Notes: generated by a model not told the origin, from the letters alone. A DNA stretch of 64,000 nucleotides from Tessaracoccus sp. MC1679 (GCF_014164775.1 NZ_JACJGB010000001.1:186001-250000), one strand, 5' to 3'. Shown: positions 8,954 through 17,689, counted from the stretch's first letter. Numbers and translations are program-made.

Positions 8954-9033
8954 CCATCCTCCTTGCGTTCGCGGGCCGGTGTGACTGGCGCCGGTCTGCC
9001 GCTCAGCGTACCGGGCACGCCGGAGGTGGCGGA

Positions 9034-10197
9034 TCAGGCGGCTTCGCGCAGGATCTGTGCCAGCTCGTCGCGGGTCAGGGTGATCGGATTGCCCTTCATG
9101 GAGCTGCCCTTCATGGCCGCCTCGACCACGGCGTCGTGATCCCCCTCGGCGAGGCCAAGCTCGGCCAGCCCGGGGAGGCGCAACTGATCCTCCAAAGCGA
9201 TGAGCCAGGCATCGAGCCGCTCGCCGACGAGGGCTGTGGGCGCTCCGTCGAACCGCTCACCGGTGAGCGCTTCGGCCGCGACCGCGTACTTCGCCAACGC
9301 CGGGTTGTCCGGCTCGCGCTCCGCCATGGCGCGGATGTTGGTGCGGGTGGTGACCCGGAGGAGGGCCGCGCAGATGGCGCCGTGGGGCGCGCCGGTGGTG
9401 CCGCCCAGCGGACCGGCGAAGCCGTGGACGGCTCCCAGCTTCGCGTTGGCCAGCGAGAGGCCGCCCATGAGGGAGCAGAAGGCCATGTCGGTGCGCGCCT
9501 CCAGGTCCTCGCTCTCCGCGACGGCGCGGGCCAGGCCTCGCGCTGCGGCCCGCAGACCCGCGGTCGCCAGCGCGTCGACCATCGGGTTGGCGAACCGGGA
9601 CGTGAGCGGCTCCAGGCATTGGGTCAGGGCGTCCATGCCGGACTGCGCCGTCACCAGCGGGGGGCAGGTGAGCGTGAGGGCGGGGTCGACGATGGCCACC
9701 GTCGCCAGCATCGACGGTCCCCGCAGCGACACCTTCACCCGGTGCTCGACGGAGGTGAGGACGGCGTTGGCCGTCACCTCGGAGCCGGTGCCCGACGTGG
9801 TGGGCAGAGCGATGAACGGAAGAGACAGGTGCGGGAGCGGCTGGCCGCCACCGATCACCTCGGCGTGGTCCATCGGGTCGGTGTCGCCGGCCGCCAGGGC
9901 CGCGACGGCCTTCGCCAGATCCAGTACCGCTCCCCCGCCGATGCCGATGATGTGGTCCGCCTTGGCGGCACGTGCGGCGGCGACCGCGGCGCGGGCGTCG
10001 TCGAAGCTGGGCTCACCGGTGAGCGCGAAGGAGCCGACGTCAGAAATGTCGCGGAGGACCTCGGCGTGTCGGTGGGTGTTGCGGCCGGTGATGACGAAGG
10101 GACGCTCTCCGAGCCGTCGGCTGTGCTGAGGGAGTTCGGCCGCCACCCCCGCCCCGAACCGGATCGACGTGGCGGTGGCGAAGGTGAACTCGGTCAT
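9034..10197 (-). CDS. Iron-containing alcohol dehydrogenase
   Basis: Group III (Fe-ADH) oxidoreductase, 387 residues, the usual length. The NAD-binding G-G-G-A-V-L-D-L-A-K block lies near residue 87, and the metal-binding histidines fall in G-A-V-H-G-F-A-G-P-L-G-G-T-T-G-A-P-H-G near residues 260-275. The substrate could be a short-chain alcohol/aldehyde or lactaldehyde. The gene stands alone on the minus strand. A strong hairpin lies 33 bp upstream of its start codon. Confidence 0.9.
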   Translation of the reverse strand: MTEFTFATATSIRFGAGVAAELPQHSRRLGERPFVITGRNTHRHAEVLRDISDVGSFALTGEPSFDDARAAVAAARAAKADHIIGIGGGAVLDLAKAVAALAAGDTDPMDHAEVIGGGQPLPHLSLPFIALPTTSGTGSEVTANAVLTSVEHRVKVSLRGPSMLATVAIVDPALTLTCPPLVTAQSGMDALTQCLEPLTSRFANPMVDALATAGLRAAARGLARAVAESEDLEARTDMAFCSLMGGLSLANAKLGAVHGFAGPLGGTTGAPHGAICAALLRVTTRTNIRAMAEREPDNPALAKYAVAAEALTGERFDGAPTALVGERLDAWLIALEDQLRLPGLAELGLAEGDHDAVVEAAMKGSSMKGNPITLTRDELAQILREAA

Positions 10198-10229
10198 GCC
10201 TCCAGCGTGCCAGACCGACGGCAGACGAA

Positions 10230-10267
10230 GGCCCCGTCGCCCGGAAGAAGTCCGGAGCGACGGGGCC
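10230..10267. terminator. Strong GC hairpin upstream of the Fe-ADH gene
   Basis: GGCCCCGTCGC plus CCGGA pairs with TCCGG and GCGACGGGGCC around a 5-nt AGAAG loop, with only one unpaired base on each side. It could be a terminator left from the decayed gene on the right or a leader hairpin of the alcohol dehydrogenase message. No T-tract is obvious. Confidence 0.6.
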
Positions 10268-10323
10268 AGCGGGTGTCGTTAGCCGGTGACGAACCCGGCG
10301 CCTTCGATGGCGTCCGCGTCCCG

Positions 10324-10710
10324 CTTGCCGGGCAGTGGAACCGGGCGGCGTTCCTCGCCTCCTCTGGGGCCACGATCGACGAAGTGCTCATGAAGCAGGT
10401 CCCGAAGGTGCCGGAGTCGGCGAACCAAATCACGCTGACCGTGGGCGGTAACGACGTCGGCTTCATGACGGTCGCGCAAGCCTGCGCTGAGGCTCCTTCC
10501 CGCTGCCAGGGTGCGATCCTCGCGGCTGCGGACAAGCTGGGGGACATGGGCGCCGACCTCGGCTTGCTGATCACGGCGCTCAAAACCCAAGCACCGAAGG
10601 CCACCATCTTCGTGACCGGGTACCCGCAGATCTTCCAGCCGTCCCTTACCGAAGGGTGCCCCGCGCTGCCGCTCATCCCTCTGGACGCCCTGTATGCAGC
10701 CGACAGCGCT
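10324..10710 (+). pseudogene. SGNH/GDSL hydrolase fragment
   Basis: An internal piece of a secreted SGNH-type esterase. The readable frame holds S-G-A-T-I, the block III motif L-T-V-G-G-N-D-V-G-F, a paired-cysteine region (Q-A-C-A, S-R-C-Q) and V-T-G-Y-P-Q-I-F. The N-terminal GDSY block with the catalytic serine and the C-terminal D-x-x-H block are absent, and no start codon with ribosome-binding site precedes it. The homology fades near 10710. It is best read as a gene relic truncated at both ends next to repeat-rich DNA. Confidence 0.75.
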
Positions 10711-10838
10711 GGTGACGGAGCGCTCCGACGGTCGATCTGGCCCACGCACGCCGTCGTGCCGGCCGCCTTAAGGTCCCCCGCGACGCATCCCCGTGATGCG
10801 AACCCTACGCCTCAATGCGGCGCCCCGTGACCGTGGGT

Positions 10839-11293
10839 GTGCACGACTCGCCGTCGGACCCGCACCCCACCGTCGCTGGTGCACACGCACCCACATTCCG
10901 ACGGCGTGTCGTGCCCACAAGCCGTCCCCTGGGTGTGCACGAAACGCCGGTCGAGCGTCACCGCGTCGTCGCTGGTGCACACGCACCCTGCTTCCGACGG
11001 CGTTTCGTGCACGCTCAACCGGAGCGCCATCAACGCCGGATCACCACTCCCCCAGCACCGCTCCTCCCGCCGGGAGTCAGGTGCGCACGAAACGCCGGCC
11101 GAGTGCCACCCCGTCGTCGCTGGTGCACACGCACCCACATTCAGACGGCGTGTCGTGCACACGGATGCACCCGACCGCAGCACCACACCCCCCGCAGGCA
11201 CCCTCCTTACCGGCCGTGCACGACTCGCCGTCGGACCCGCACCCCACCGTCGCTGGTGCACACGCACCCACATTCAGACGGCGTGTCGTGCAC
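10839..11293. repeat. Four copies of a 76-78 bp hairpin element
   Basis: Copies at 10839-10914, 10935-11012, 11083-11160 and 11216-11293. Each starts with a GTGCACGA-type arm, holds the conserved interior CTGGTGCACACGCACCC, and ends with the complementary TCGTGC arm. Copy 2 has CGAAACGCCG facing CGGCGTTTCG, while copies 1 and 4 have CGACTCGCCG facing CGGCGTGTCG, so some arm changes are compensated. The interior contains a small GGTGC-ACAC-GCACC stem. Spacers of 20-70 bp are unrelated to each other. The remainder of 10711-11371 shows no gene. Confidence 0.85.
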
Positions 11294-11316
11294 CTGAGAG
11301 GCGCGCCAGGGAACAG

Positions 11317-11355
11317 CGACGGGCCCCGGAGTGCTCGCGCACCCGGGGCCCGTCG
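11317..11355. terminator. Terminator of the transcarboxylase operon
   Basis: CGACGGGCCCCGG, then GTGC-TCGC-GCAC, then the complementary CGGGGCCCGTCG: a near-perfect 17-bp stem with a 4-nt loop. It lies 16 bp beyond the stop of the biotin carrier gene, the last gene of the leftward operon. Confidence 0.8.
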
Positions 11356-11371
11356 TGAGTTGAAGCGGTTG

Positions 11372-11731
11372 TCAGAGCTCGATGAGCGCCTGACCACCCT
11401 GGACCGCGTCGCCGGGGGCGACGAGGATGGCAGAGACGACGCCCGCCGCGGGGGCGGTGATCTCCGTCTCCATCTTCATGGCCTCGAGAAGCAGCAGGAC
11501 CTGCCCGGCCTCGATCTCCTCGCCGACGGTGACCAGCACCCGCGCGACCGACCCCGCCAGGGGCGCCACGACGGCGTTGGAGCTGACGGCGGACACGGAG
11601 GCCTTCGTCGGAATGGGGTTGGCACCGGCGTTGACGCCGATGATGACCGGCCCCATCCCCTGGCGCTCCTCTTCCTCGACCTCGACATCGATCTCGTATT
11701 CCGTCTCGTTGACGGTGACCTTGAGTTTCAT
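11372..11731 (-). CDS. Methylmalonyl-CoA carboxyltransferase 1.3S biotin carrier subunit
   Basis: Biotinyl carrier of the transcarboxylase, shuttling the carboxyl group between the 12S and 5S subunits. The 119-residue protein starts M-K-L-K-V-T-V-N, exactly as in the known Propionibacterium subunit. It has an Ala/Val/Pro linker (about residues 30-55) and the biotinylation motif E-A-M-K-M-E-T-E with the target lysine at residue 86. ATG 11731 has AGGAGA upstream; an upstream in-frame start would overlap the preceding gene and lacks conservation. It is the last gene of the operon and is followed by a strong hairpin. Confidence 0.93.
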   Translation of the reverse strand: MKLKVTVNETEYEIDVEVEEEERQGMGPVIIGVNAGANPIPTKASVSAVSSNAVVAPLAGSVARVLVTVGEEIEAGQVLLLLEAMKMETEITAPAAGVVSAILVAPGDAVQGGQALIEL

Positions 11732-11750
11732 TGGTTCTCCTGTGGCTGTG

Positions 11751-12011
11751 TCAGCGGACGTGGGGGACGGACCGGTCATGGACGCGGGCGCGGCTGGCCG
11801 CGGCCCACCTGGTCTGCGACCCGTAACGGATGGCGCGCACCTTGGCCTTGTGGCCGAAGTACGCGGCCACCGCGGCGCCGATGGCGATGATGTCCGCCTC
11901 GGGGATTTGGCGGCAGTCCTCGAGGGACTCAACCCGTGCCTCGAGTACGGCAACCTTGTCCGTGAGAGCCGCGACAGCGTCGCGCAACTCCTGCAGTGTG
12001 GTGTCTTCCAT
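11751..12011 (-). CDS. Small transcarboxylase-associated subunit
   Basis: An 86-residue protein between the 12S and 1.3S genes. Residues 3-32 form a likely coiled coil (L-R-D-A-V-A-A-L-T-D-K-V-A-V-L-E). The middle has I-I-A-I-G-A-A-V-A-A-Y-F-G-H-K-A-K-V-R-A-I-R. That A-A-V-A-A-Y-x-G pattern followed by a basic tail and an S-x-x-x-x-R-V-H end resembles the small delta/epsilon-like subunits beside biotin-dependent decarboxylases and carboxylases. It overlaps neither neighbour (12 bp from the 12S gene, 19 bp to 1.3S) and is clearly part of the operon. A structural or assembly role is inferred. Confidence 0.75.
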   Translation of the reverse strand: MEDTTLQELRDAVAALTDKVAVLEARVESLEDCRQIPEADIIAIGAAVAAYFGHKAKVRAIRYGSQTRWAAASRARVHDRSVPHVR

Positions 12012-12023
12012 CGCTATCCCCGA

Positions 12024-13580
12024 TCAGGCCGGGCCGAGGCCGTGCTTCTTGGCGGGGCGCACTTCGCGCTTACCGACGAGCAGCTCGAGGGCCATGGCGA
12101 TCTCGCGACGGGTGTCGGCGGGATCGATGATGTCGTCCACCAGGCCACGGCTCGCCGCCATGTAGGGGGTGGAGAACGTCTCGCGGTACTCCTCGACCAG
12201 CTCGGCGCGACGCGCCTCCTTGTCCTCGGCCGCGTCGATCTCGCGACGGAACACGACGTTGGCCGCGCCGGCAGCGCCCATCACGGCGATCTCCGCCGTC
12301 GGCCATGCGAACACCTTGTCCGCGCCGAGGTCCTTCGAACACATCGCCAGGTATGCGCCGCCGTAGGCCTTGCGCATCACGACGGTGATCTTCGGGACGG
12401 TGGCCGCGGAGTAGGCGTAGAGCATCTTCGCGCCGTGGCGGATGATGCCGTTGTGCTCCTGGGCGACGCCGGGCAGGAAGCCGGGGACGTCGACGAGGTT
12501 CACCACGGGGATGTTGAACGCGTTGCAGAAGCGGACGAACTTGCTGGCCTTGTCCGAGGAGTCGATGTCCAGCACGCCGGACATGACGCTCGGCTGGTTC
12601 GCGATGATGCCGATGGTGCGGCCCACGATCCGGCCGAAGCCCACCACGATGTTCTTCGCCCAGCCGGCCTGAACCTCGAGGAAGTCCGCGTGGTCCACGA
12701 TCTCGGCGATGACCTCGCGCACGTCGTAGCCCTTGTTGGACTGCACGGGCAGGATGTTCCGGAGCTTCTCGTTGGGCTCCACCACGTCGTCGGGATCGAC
12801 GATGGGGGCATCCTCGGTGTTGTTCTGCGGGAGGAAGCTGAGCAGCTTCTTGGCGATCAGGATGGCCTGCTCGTCGTCGTCGGCCACGAAGTGCACCACG
12901 CCGGAGCGTGCCATGTGCGCATCCGCGCCGCCGAGTTCGTCCTGCGAGACGTCCTCACCGGTGACCTGCTTGATCACGCCGGGGCCCGTGATGAACATGT
13001 GGGCCTTGCGCGTCTGGATGATGAAGTCCGTCAACGCGGGCGAGTAGGCCGCGCCACCGGCGCACGGGCCGGCGATGATCGAAATCTGGGGCACCGCGCC
13101 GGAGAGCAGGACGTTGGCGTAGAACACCTTGCCGTAGCCGGAGAGCGAGTCGATGCCCTCCTGGACGCGGGCGCCGCCCGAGTCGTTGATGAAGATGAAC
13201 GGCGTTCCGGTGGTCAGCGACGCCTTCAGGGTCTCAGTGACCTTGATGGAGTGCGCCTCGCCGGCGGAGCCGCCCATGACGGTGAAGTCCTGGCTGGCCA
13301 GGTGGACCGGGCGCCCCAGCACGTAGCCGGCGCCGGTGACCACGCCGTCGGCCGGCATGTCGGCCTTGTCCATCCCGAAGGTGGTGGTGCGGTTGCGGCG
13401 GAAGGCGCCGGTCTCCTGGAAGGAGCCGTCGTCGACGAGGGAGTCGATGCGCTCGCGCGCCGTCATCTTCCCCTTGTCGCGGTGCTTCTGCAGCTTGTCC
13501 TCGCCGCCACCGGCGTGGACGTGGGCGCGCTTCTCGGTGAGCTGATCGAGGCGCTCAGCCATGGTGTATTCCTTGGGCAT
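12024..13580 (-). CDS. Methylmalonyl-CoA carboxyltransferase 12S subunit
   Basis: Carboxyltransferase subunit that takes the carboxyl group from (S)-methylmalonyl-CoA onto biotin and releases propionyl-CoA. The 518-residue protein has two crotonase-like halves. The N-terminal half carries T-A-R-E-R-I, the CoA-binding G-G-S-A-G-E and S-G-G-A-R-V-Q-E-G and the oxyanion-hole G-P-C-A-G-G-A-A-Y-S-P. The C-terminal half carries D-V-P-G-F-L-P-G and G-G-A-Y-L-A-M. ATG 13580 gives M-P-K-E-Y-T; an internal ATG at 13562 (M-A-E-R-L) is also possible. It follows the 5S gene by 11 bp. Confidence 0.95.
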   Translation of the reverse strand: MPKEYTMAERLDQLTEKRAHVHAGGGEDKLQKHRDKGKMTARERIDSLVDDGSFQETGAFRRNRTTTFGMDKADMPADGVVTGAGYVLGRPVHLASQDFTVMGGSAGEAHSIKVTETLKASLTTGTPFIFINDSGGARVQEGIDSLSGYGKVFYANVLLSGAVPQISIIAGPCAGGAAYSPALTDFIIQTRKAHMFITGPGVIKQVTGEDVSQDELGGADAHMARSGVVHFVADDDEQAILIAKKLLSFLPQNNTEDAPIVDPDDVVEPNEKLRNILPVQSNKGYDVREVIAEIVDHADFLEVQAGWAKNIVVGFGRIVGRTIGIIANQPSVMSGVLDIDSSDKASKFVRFCNAFNIPVVNLVDVPGFLPGVAQEHNGIIRHGAKMLYAYSAATVPKITVVMRKAYGGAYLAMCSKDLGADKVFAWPTAEIAVMGAAGAANVVFRREIDAAEDKEARRAELVEEYRETFSTPYMAASRGLVDDIIDPADTRREIAMALELLVGKREVRPAKKHGLGPA

Positions 13581-13591
13581 CTGCTTGCTCC

Positions 13592-15091
13592 TCAGACTGG
13601 CTCGACGGCGACGTGGTGCTCGCGACCGGCGAGCGTCACCTTGTACTTGATGGGACCGGTGATGCCCTGGTGGCTGGCAGCGGCCTTCTCGGTGTTCAAC
13701 TGCTCAGGCGTCTTCGCCACACTCTTGGGCCCCTCAGCGCGAGTCTTGAAGAACGCAGGCGCAACCCCCGGGAACATGGCGTTGGTGAGCACATCCTCCT
13801 CGGAGCCGTCGAAGCCCTCAAGCGCCTCGGCCTGCGTGTGCAGGCTGTCCCACTCGGGCTTGAGGTAATCAGCGGGTCGCCCGGTGATGATGTCCTTCTT
13901 GGTCTGCTTCTGGGCCAGCTCGATGACCTCAGGGTTGCGGTCGCCGAGGCACTCGCCGTAGTAGCCGAGCATGAGGTCCGCGAACTCGCCAGTCATCACC
14001 TTGTAGCGGCCCATGAGGACGTTGAACACAGCCTGGCTGCCCACGATCTGCGACGACGGGGTGACCAGCGGCGGGTGGCCGGCGTCTGCCTTGACCCGCG
14101 GGACCTCCTCCATGACCTCGCGGATGCGGTCTCCCGCGCCCTGGGCCCGCAGCTGCGACTCCATGTTGGAGAGCATGCCGCCGGGAATCTGGGACAGGAA
14201 GATGTCGGTGTCCACCAGGGTGGCCGACTCGAATTCCTTGTACTTGGGGCGCACGCCCGCGAAGTGGTCGCGGATCTTGAGGAGGCGCTCCATGTCCAGG
14301 TCCGTGGTGTATTCGGTGCCATCGAGCATCGCGACGAGCGACTCGGTGGGGTTGTGGCCGGGGCCGAGCGACATCGACGAGATGGCCGCATCCACAACGT
14401 CCGCGCCGGCCTCGATGGCCTTCATCAGCGACACGAGGGTGACGCCGGTGGTGGCGTGGCAGTGCACGTTGATCTGCACGTCGCCGTAGGTTTCCTTGAT
14501 GCCGCGGATGATGTCGTAGGCGGGCTGCGGCTGCAGCAGGGCGGCCATGTCCTTCAGGGCGATGGACTCGGCGCCCATGTCCAGCAGCTGGCCGGCGAGC
14601 TTGATGTAGCCCTCGACGGTGTGGACCGGGGAGATTGTGTAGCAGATGGTGCCCTGGGCGTGCTTGCCCACCTTCTTGACCGCGGCCATGGCGTGGGCCA
14701 TGTTGCGGGGGTCGTTGAGGGCGTCGAAGACCCGGAAGACGTCCATGCCGTTCTCGGCGGACTTCTCCACGAACTTCTCGACGACCATGTCCTCGTAGTG
14801 GCGGTAACCGAGGAGGTTCTGGCCGCGCAGCAGCATCTGCAGCCGGGAGTTGGGCATCAACTCGCGGAACGTGCGCAGGCGCTTCCAGGGGTCCTCGTTC
14901 AGGAATCGGATGCACGCGTCAAACGTCGCGCCACCCCAGCATTCGACTGACCAGTAACCAGCCTGGTCGATGTCTTCGCAGGCGCCGACCATGTCCTCCA
15001 TGGCCATGCGGGTCGCCATCAAACTCTGATGCGCGTCTCGGAGTACAAGCTCCGTCACGCCGATCTTTCGGGCTGTCATGGAGTAATCCAA
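13592..15091 (-). CDS. Methylmalonyl-CoA carboxyltransferase 5S subunit
   Basis: Pyruvate-binding subunit of the transcarboxylase: accepts the carboxyl from biotin to form oxaloacetate. The 499-residue protein has the DRE-TIM-type metal site: D19 in L-R-D-A-H-Q, the carboxylated lysine at K180 (A-L-K-D-M-A) and H210/H212 (H-C-H-A-T-T-G), matching the cobalt ligands of the studied Propionibacterium enzyme. The C-terminal domain is shared with pyruvate carboxylase. First gene of the leftward operon 5S, 12S, small subunit, 1.3S. The start could be 15091 or the internal ATG at 15079 (M-T-A-R-K). Confidence 0.95.
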   Translation of the reverse strand: MDYSMTARKIGVTELVLRDAHQSLMATRMAMEDMVGACEDIDQAGYWSVECWGGATFDACIRFLNEDPWKRLRTFRELMPNSRLQMLLRGQNLLGYRHYEDMVVEKFVEKSAENGMDVFRVFDALNDPRNMAHAMAAVKKVGKHAQGTICYTISPVHTVEGYIKLAGQLLDMGAESIALKDMAALLQPQPAYDIIRGIKETYGDVQINVHCHATTGVTLVSLMKAIEAGADVVDAAISSMSLGPGHNPTESLVAMLDGTEYTTDLDMERLLKIRDHFAGVRPKYKEFESATLVDTDIFLSQIPGGMLSNMESQLRAQGAGDRIREVMEEVPRVKADAGHPPLVTPSSQIVGSQAVFNVLMGRYKVMTGEFADLMLGYYGECLGDRNPEVIELAQKQTKKDIITGRPADYLKPEWDSLHTQAEALEGFDGSEEDVLTNAMFPGVAPAFFKTRAEGPKSVAKTPEQLNTEKAAASHQGITGPIKYKVTLAGREHHVAVEPV

Positions 15092-15162
15092 TCATGGACA
15101 TCGCCCGCCCGGGACGGCACCCCCGAGATACTCGGTCCGACCAACCCCTGTACGCTGGGGAA

Positions 15163-16968
15163 CTATTCCTCTGCCGCCGTCGCCCCTAGTCGAGCGGGCA
15201 CTGGGGCGGTCAGCGGGAGGACCGCCAGCACGTACCCACCGGCCTGTGTGGGGCCAGCCTCGAAGGATCCTCCCAGCTCCTCGGCCCGCTCGCGCATGGA
15301 CCCCAGACCCACGCCTGGGCGCCACGCCTTGACCGTGTCCTCAGCCGTCCTTCCTTCGGCCTGCCCGTCGCGCACCTCGATGAGGAGCGCCCGCCCACCA
15401 GGGTGGTCGGAGGGCTCGAGCCGCACGATGGCCCGCGTCGACCCTGCGTGACGCGCCACGTTCGACAACGCCTCGGTGACGATCCGGTAGGCCGCCACCT
15501 CGACGGCTGCGGGGAGCCCGCTCGGCACATTTGCGTCCAGCTCGACGGCCAGCGGCTGCCCCGACGCGCTGCGCAGCAACTGCAGCTGCAGCCGGAGGGC
15601 GCCGACCAGCCCCAACTCGTCCAACGACGGGGGCCGCAGTCCGTCCACCAGGCCTCGGATCTCGATGATCGCCGCAGCGGCCTCGGCGCGCAGGTCGGAG
15701 AGCAGCGCAACGGTGGCCCCGCCGTCGGAGCGGAGGGTGTTGATCGCCGCGTCTGCGGTGAACGCGATGCCCGTCAGCCTGGGGCCGAGGCCGTCGTGGA
15801 GGTCGCGGCGCAGCCGTCGACGCTCGTCCTCGACCCCGGAGATGACCGTGACCCGCGAGGCCCGCACCTCGGCCGCGAGCTCGTGGGCGCGCAGCGTCTG
15901 GGCGAGCAGGGGGCCGACGAGCGACAACACCTGTTCGTCGTCGCGGCTCAACCGCAGCTCTCCGCTGCGTAGGCACACGACCAGCTGCCGGGTCCCCGGC
16001 GACCCCGGCTCGAGGGGGCGAACCGCCTCCGTCCCCACCCGACTTCCCGACTCGGCGAGGGTCACGCCGCCCGCGACGACCGCGGCGTAGGGCAGCCCGA
16101 GCGCGTCCCGGATGGCCTCGAGCGCAGACTCGGGCTCGTCGCCGACCGACCCAGCCACCCGAGCAGCGGCGTCGAGAGGATCGCGGCGGCGCCCGAACAA
16201 GAGCTCCTCTACGACGCCTCGCAGGACGTGACGCAACGGGTGCACCCCCAGGGCCAGGGCCGCCGCCAGCAGCCCCTGGACGCCGACGGTGGGGGGGCTC
16301 CCCAGGAGGAGCTCGACCATCGCCGCCACAAGGCCGAACGCCGCCATGTACCCGGCCACGGTCGTGAAGGTGACTGTCACCCAGACCAGCGCCCCGCGCG
16401 GGCTTGTCGTCGGGGCCCTGACCCCGACCACCATGGCCGGGCCGATCAGCGCCAAAGACAACATGGCGGCCACGGTCCCGACAAGCCCCAGCCCGCCGAA
16501 CGCGCCTACGAAGGACACGCAGAGCGCGACAAGGAGGGCCAGGGCGACCCAGGCCAGAGGCGCACGCTCCCCCACCTCCCCCCGCTCGAACGCCCACCAC
16601 GTCCTGATCACCACCACGCTCAACGCGGCGGTGGCGAGAACCGCGATGGCCTCCGAAGCGGGGTAGGCGACGGCGGCTGCTCCGATGGCGACGCTCACCG
16701 TCACCGCCAGAAGATCGGGCGTGCTGCGCCTCACCCGCGGGTATGTGATGAGGCTGAGCGGCAGGAAGAGCACGCCTGCGGCGGTCCAGGGCCTGGCCGG
16801 GTCGAGCCCGAGCCTCCCCATCGCGACACCCGTGACCCCGAATGCGCCGGCCAGGATGAGTAGCGCGGCCGAGGGGCGGCTGCCTCGCGTGGCGAGTAAC
16901 GCTACGCCCGATCCGATCAGGGCCAGGCACATCACCACGAGCGCGGAGGACTCGGCCACGTCGTTCAC
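15163..16968 (-). CDS. NarL-type sensor histidine kinase
   Basis: A 601-residue membrane kinase. The first 300 or so residues hold about nine to ten hydrophobic segments, then a GAF-like stretch, the HisKA_3 block R-R-R-L-R-R-D-L-H-D-G-L-G-P-R-L with the phosphoacceptor histidine, and an HATPase_c domain (N-V-A-R-H-A-G, G-V-G-L-G-S-M-R-E-R-A). It starts at a GTG (16968) overlapping the stop of the response regulator by 4 bp, so the pair is translationally coupled with the regulator first. The signal is unknown; many-helix sensors of this class often detect membrane or envelope stress. Confidence 0.9.
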   Translation of the reverse strand: MNDVAESSALVVMCLALIGSGVALLATRGSRPSAALLILAGAFGVTGVAMGRLGLDPARPWTAAGVLFLPLSLITYPRVRRSTPDLLAVTVSVAIGAAAVAYPASEAIAVLATAALSVVVIRTWWAFERGEVGERAPLAWVALALLVALCVSFVGAFGGLGLVGTVAAMLSLALIGPAMVVGVRAPTTSPRGALVWVTVTFTTVAGYMAAFGLVAAMVELLLGSPPTVGVQGLLAAALALGVHPLRHVLRGVVEELLFGRRRDPLDAAARVAGSVGDEPESALEAIRDALGLPYAAVVAGGVTLAESGSRVGTEAVRPLEPGSPGTRQLVVCLRSGELRLSRDDEQVLSLVGPLLAQTLRAHELAAEVRASRVTVISGVEDERRRLRRDLHDGLGPRLTGIAFTADAAINTLRSDGGATVALLSDLRAEAAAAIIEIRGLVDGLRPPSLDELGLVGALRLQLQLLRSASGQPLAVELDANVPSGLPAAVEVAAYRIVTEALSNVARHAGSTRAIVRLEPSDHPGGRALLIEVRDGQAEGRTAEDTVKAWRPGVGLGSMRERAEELGGSFEAGPTQAGGYVLAVLPLTAPVPARLGATAAEE

Positions 16969-17603
16969 GTTCCCAGCCCCTCGTCGCGCGCCCGGATGAT
17001 AGCCGCGGACCGGTCGGCGACCCGCAGCTTCGCGAAGATCGCCGTCAGATTGTTGCTGACGGTCTTGGGAGAGAGGAAAAGCTGCCTGGCGATCGCGGCG
17101 TTGCGCAGCCCCGAGGCCAGGAGGGTGAGGATCTCGCGTTCCCGCCCGGTGAGCTCCGGGAAGGGGACCGTCGACACCGCCGGCGCCGCGAACAGGCTGA
17201 GCATGCGCGCGGCGACCCCCGGCCCGTAGATGACCTGCCCGGCGGCGACCGCCCGGATGGCCGCGACAATCTCGTCCTGCTCAGCCCCCTTGAGCAGGTA
17301 TCCGCGGGCGCCGGCCCGCATCGCGGTCAGGACGGTGGCATCATCGTCGTACATCGTCAGCACCAGGACCGCAACCTCCGGCACGGCCGCGCTGATCCGC
17401 CGGGTGGCCTCCACGCCGTCGAGAATGGGCATCCTGATGTCCATGAGGATCACGTCCGGGTGGAGCAGCTGAGCCTCGCGCACCGCGGCCTCGCCGTCGG
17501 CGGCCTCCCCGACGACCTCCACCTCGTCGATCGTGTCGAGCAGGGCGCGCAGGCCCCGTCGCACCACCGGGTGGTCATCGACGAGGACAAGCCGAACGGT
17601 CAT
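16965..17603 (-). CDS. LuxR/NarL-family response regulator
   Basis: A 212-residue two-domain regulator. The receiver domain carries D9/D10, phosphoacceptor D55 (I-L-M-D-I-R-M-P) and the Y-L-L-K-G lysine. The LuxR-type helix-turn-helix is L-T-G-R-E-R-E-I-L-T-L-L-A-S-G and S-P-K-T-V-S-N-N-L. I chose ATG 17603 (M-T-V-R-L-V) because it begins the first receiver strand; an upstream in-frame start would add unrelated residues. Its 3' end overlaps the kinase gene. The divergent small membrane protein at 17757 is the most likely nearby target. Confidence 0.92.
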   Translation of the reverse strand: MTVRLVLVDDHPVVRRGLRALLDTIDEVEVVGEAADGEAAVREAQLLHPDVILMDIRMPILDGVEATRRISAAVPEVAVLVLTMYDDDATVLTAMRAGARGYLLKGAEQDEIVAAIRAVAAGQVIYGPGVAARMLSLFAAPAVSTVPFPELTGREREILTLLASGLRNAAIARQLFLSPKTVSNNLTAIFAKLRVADRSAAIIRARDEGLGT

Positions 17604-17689
17604 GGCCCAAGAATGGCAGCCAGCCGCCTGGGTGGGCACCGGGAGAATGTTCCCGACCAGGCGGGACCCACTCCCGGGGCGAGGGGAGA

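Noticed and set aside
10839-11293. CRISPR-like array
   Set aside because: Repeat units are 76-78 bp, themselves palindromic, with irregular 20-70 bp gaps and no cas genes nearby.
11427-13868. An 813-codon plus-strand frame opposite the transcarboxylase genes
   Set aside because: Shadow of the 12S and 1.3S genes; no family-like motif and it crosses three real genes on the other strand.
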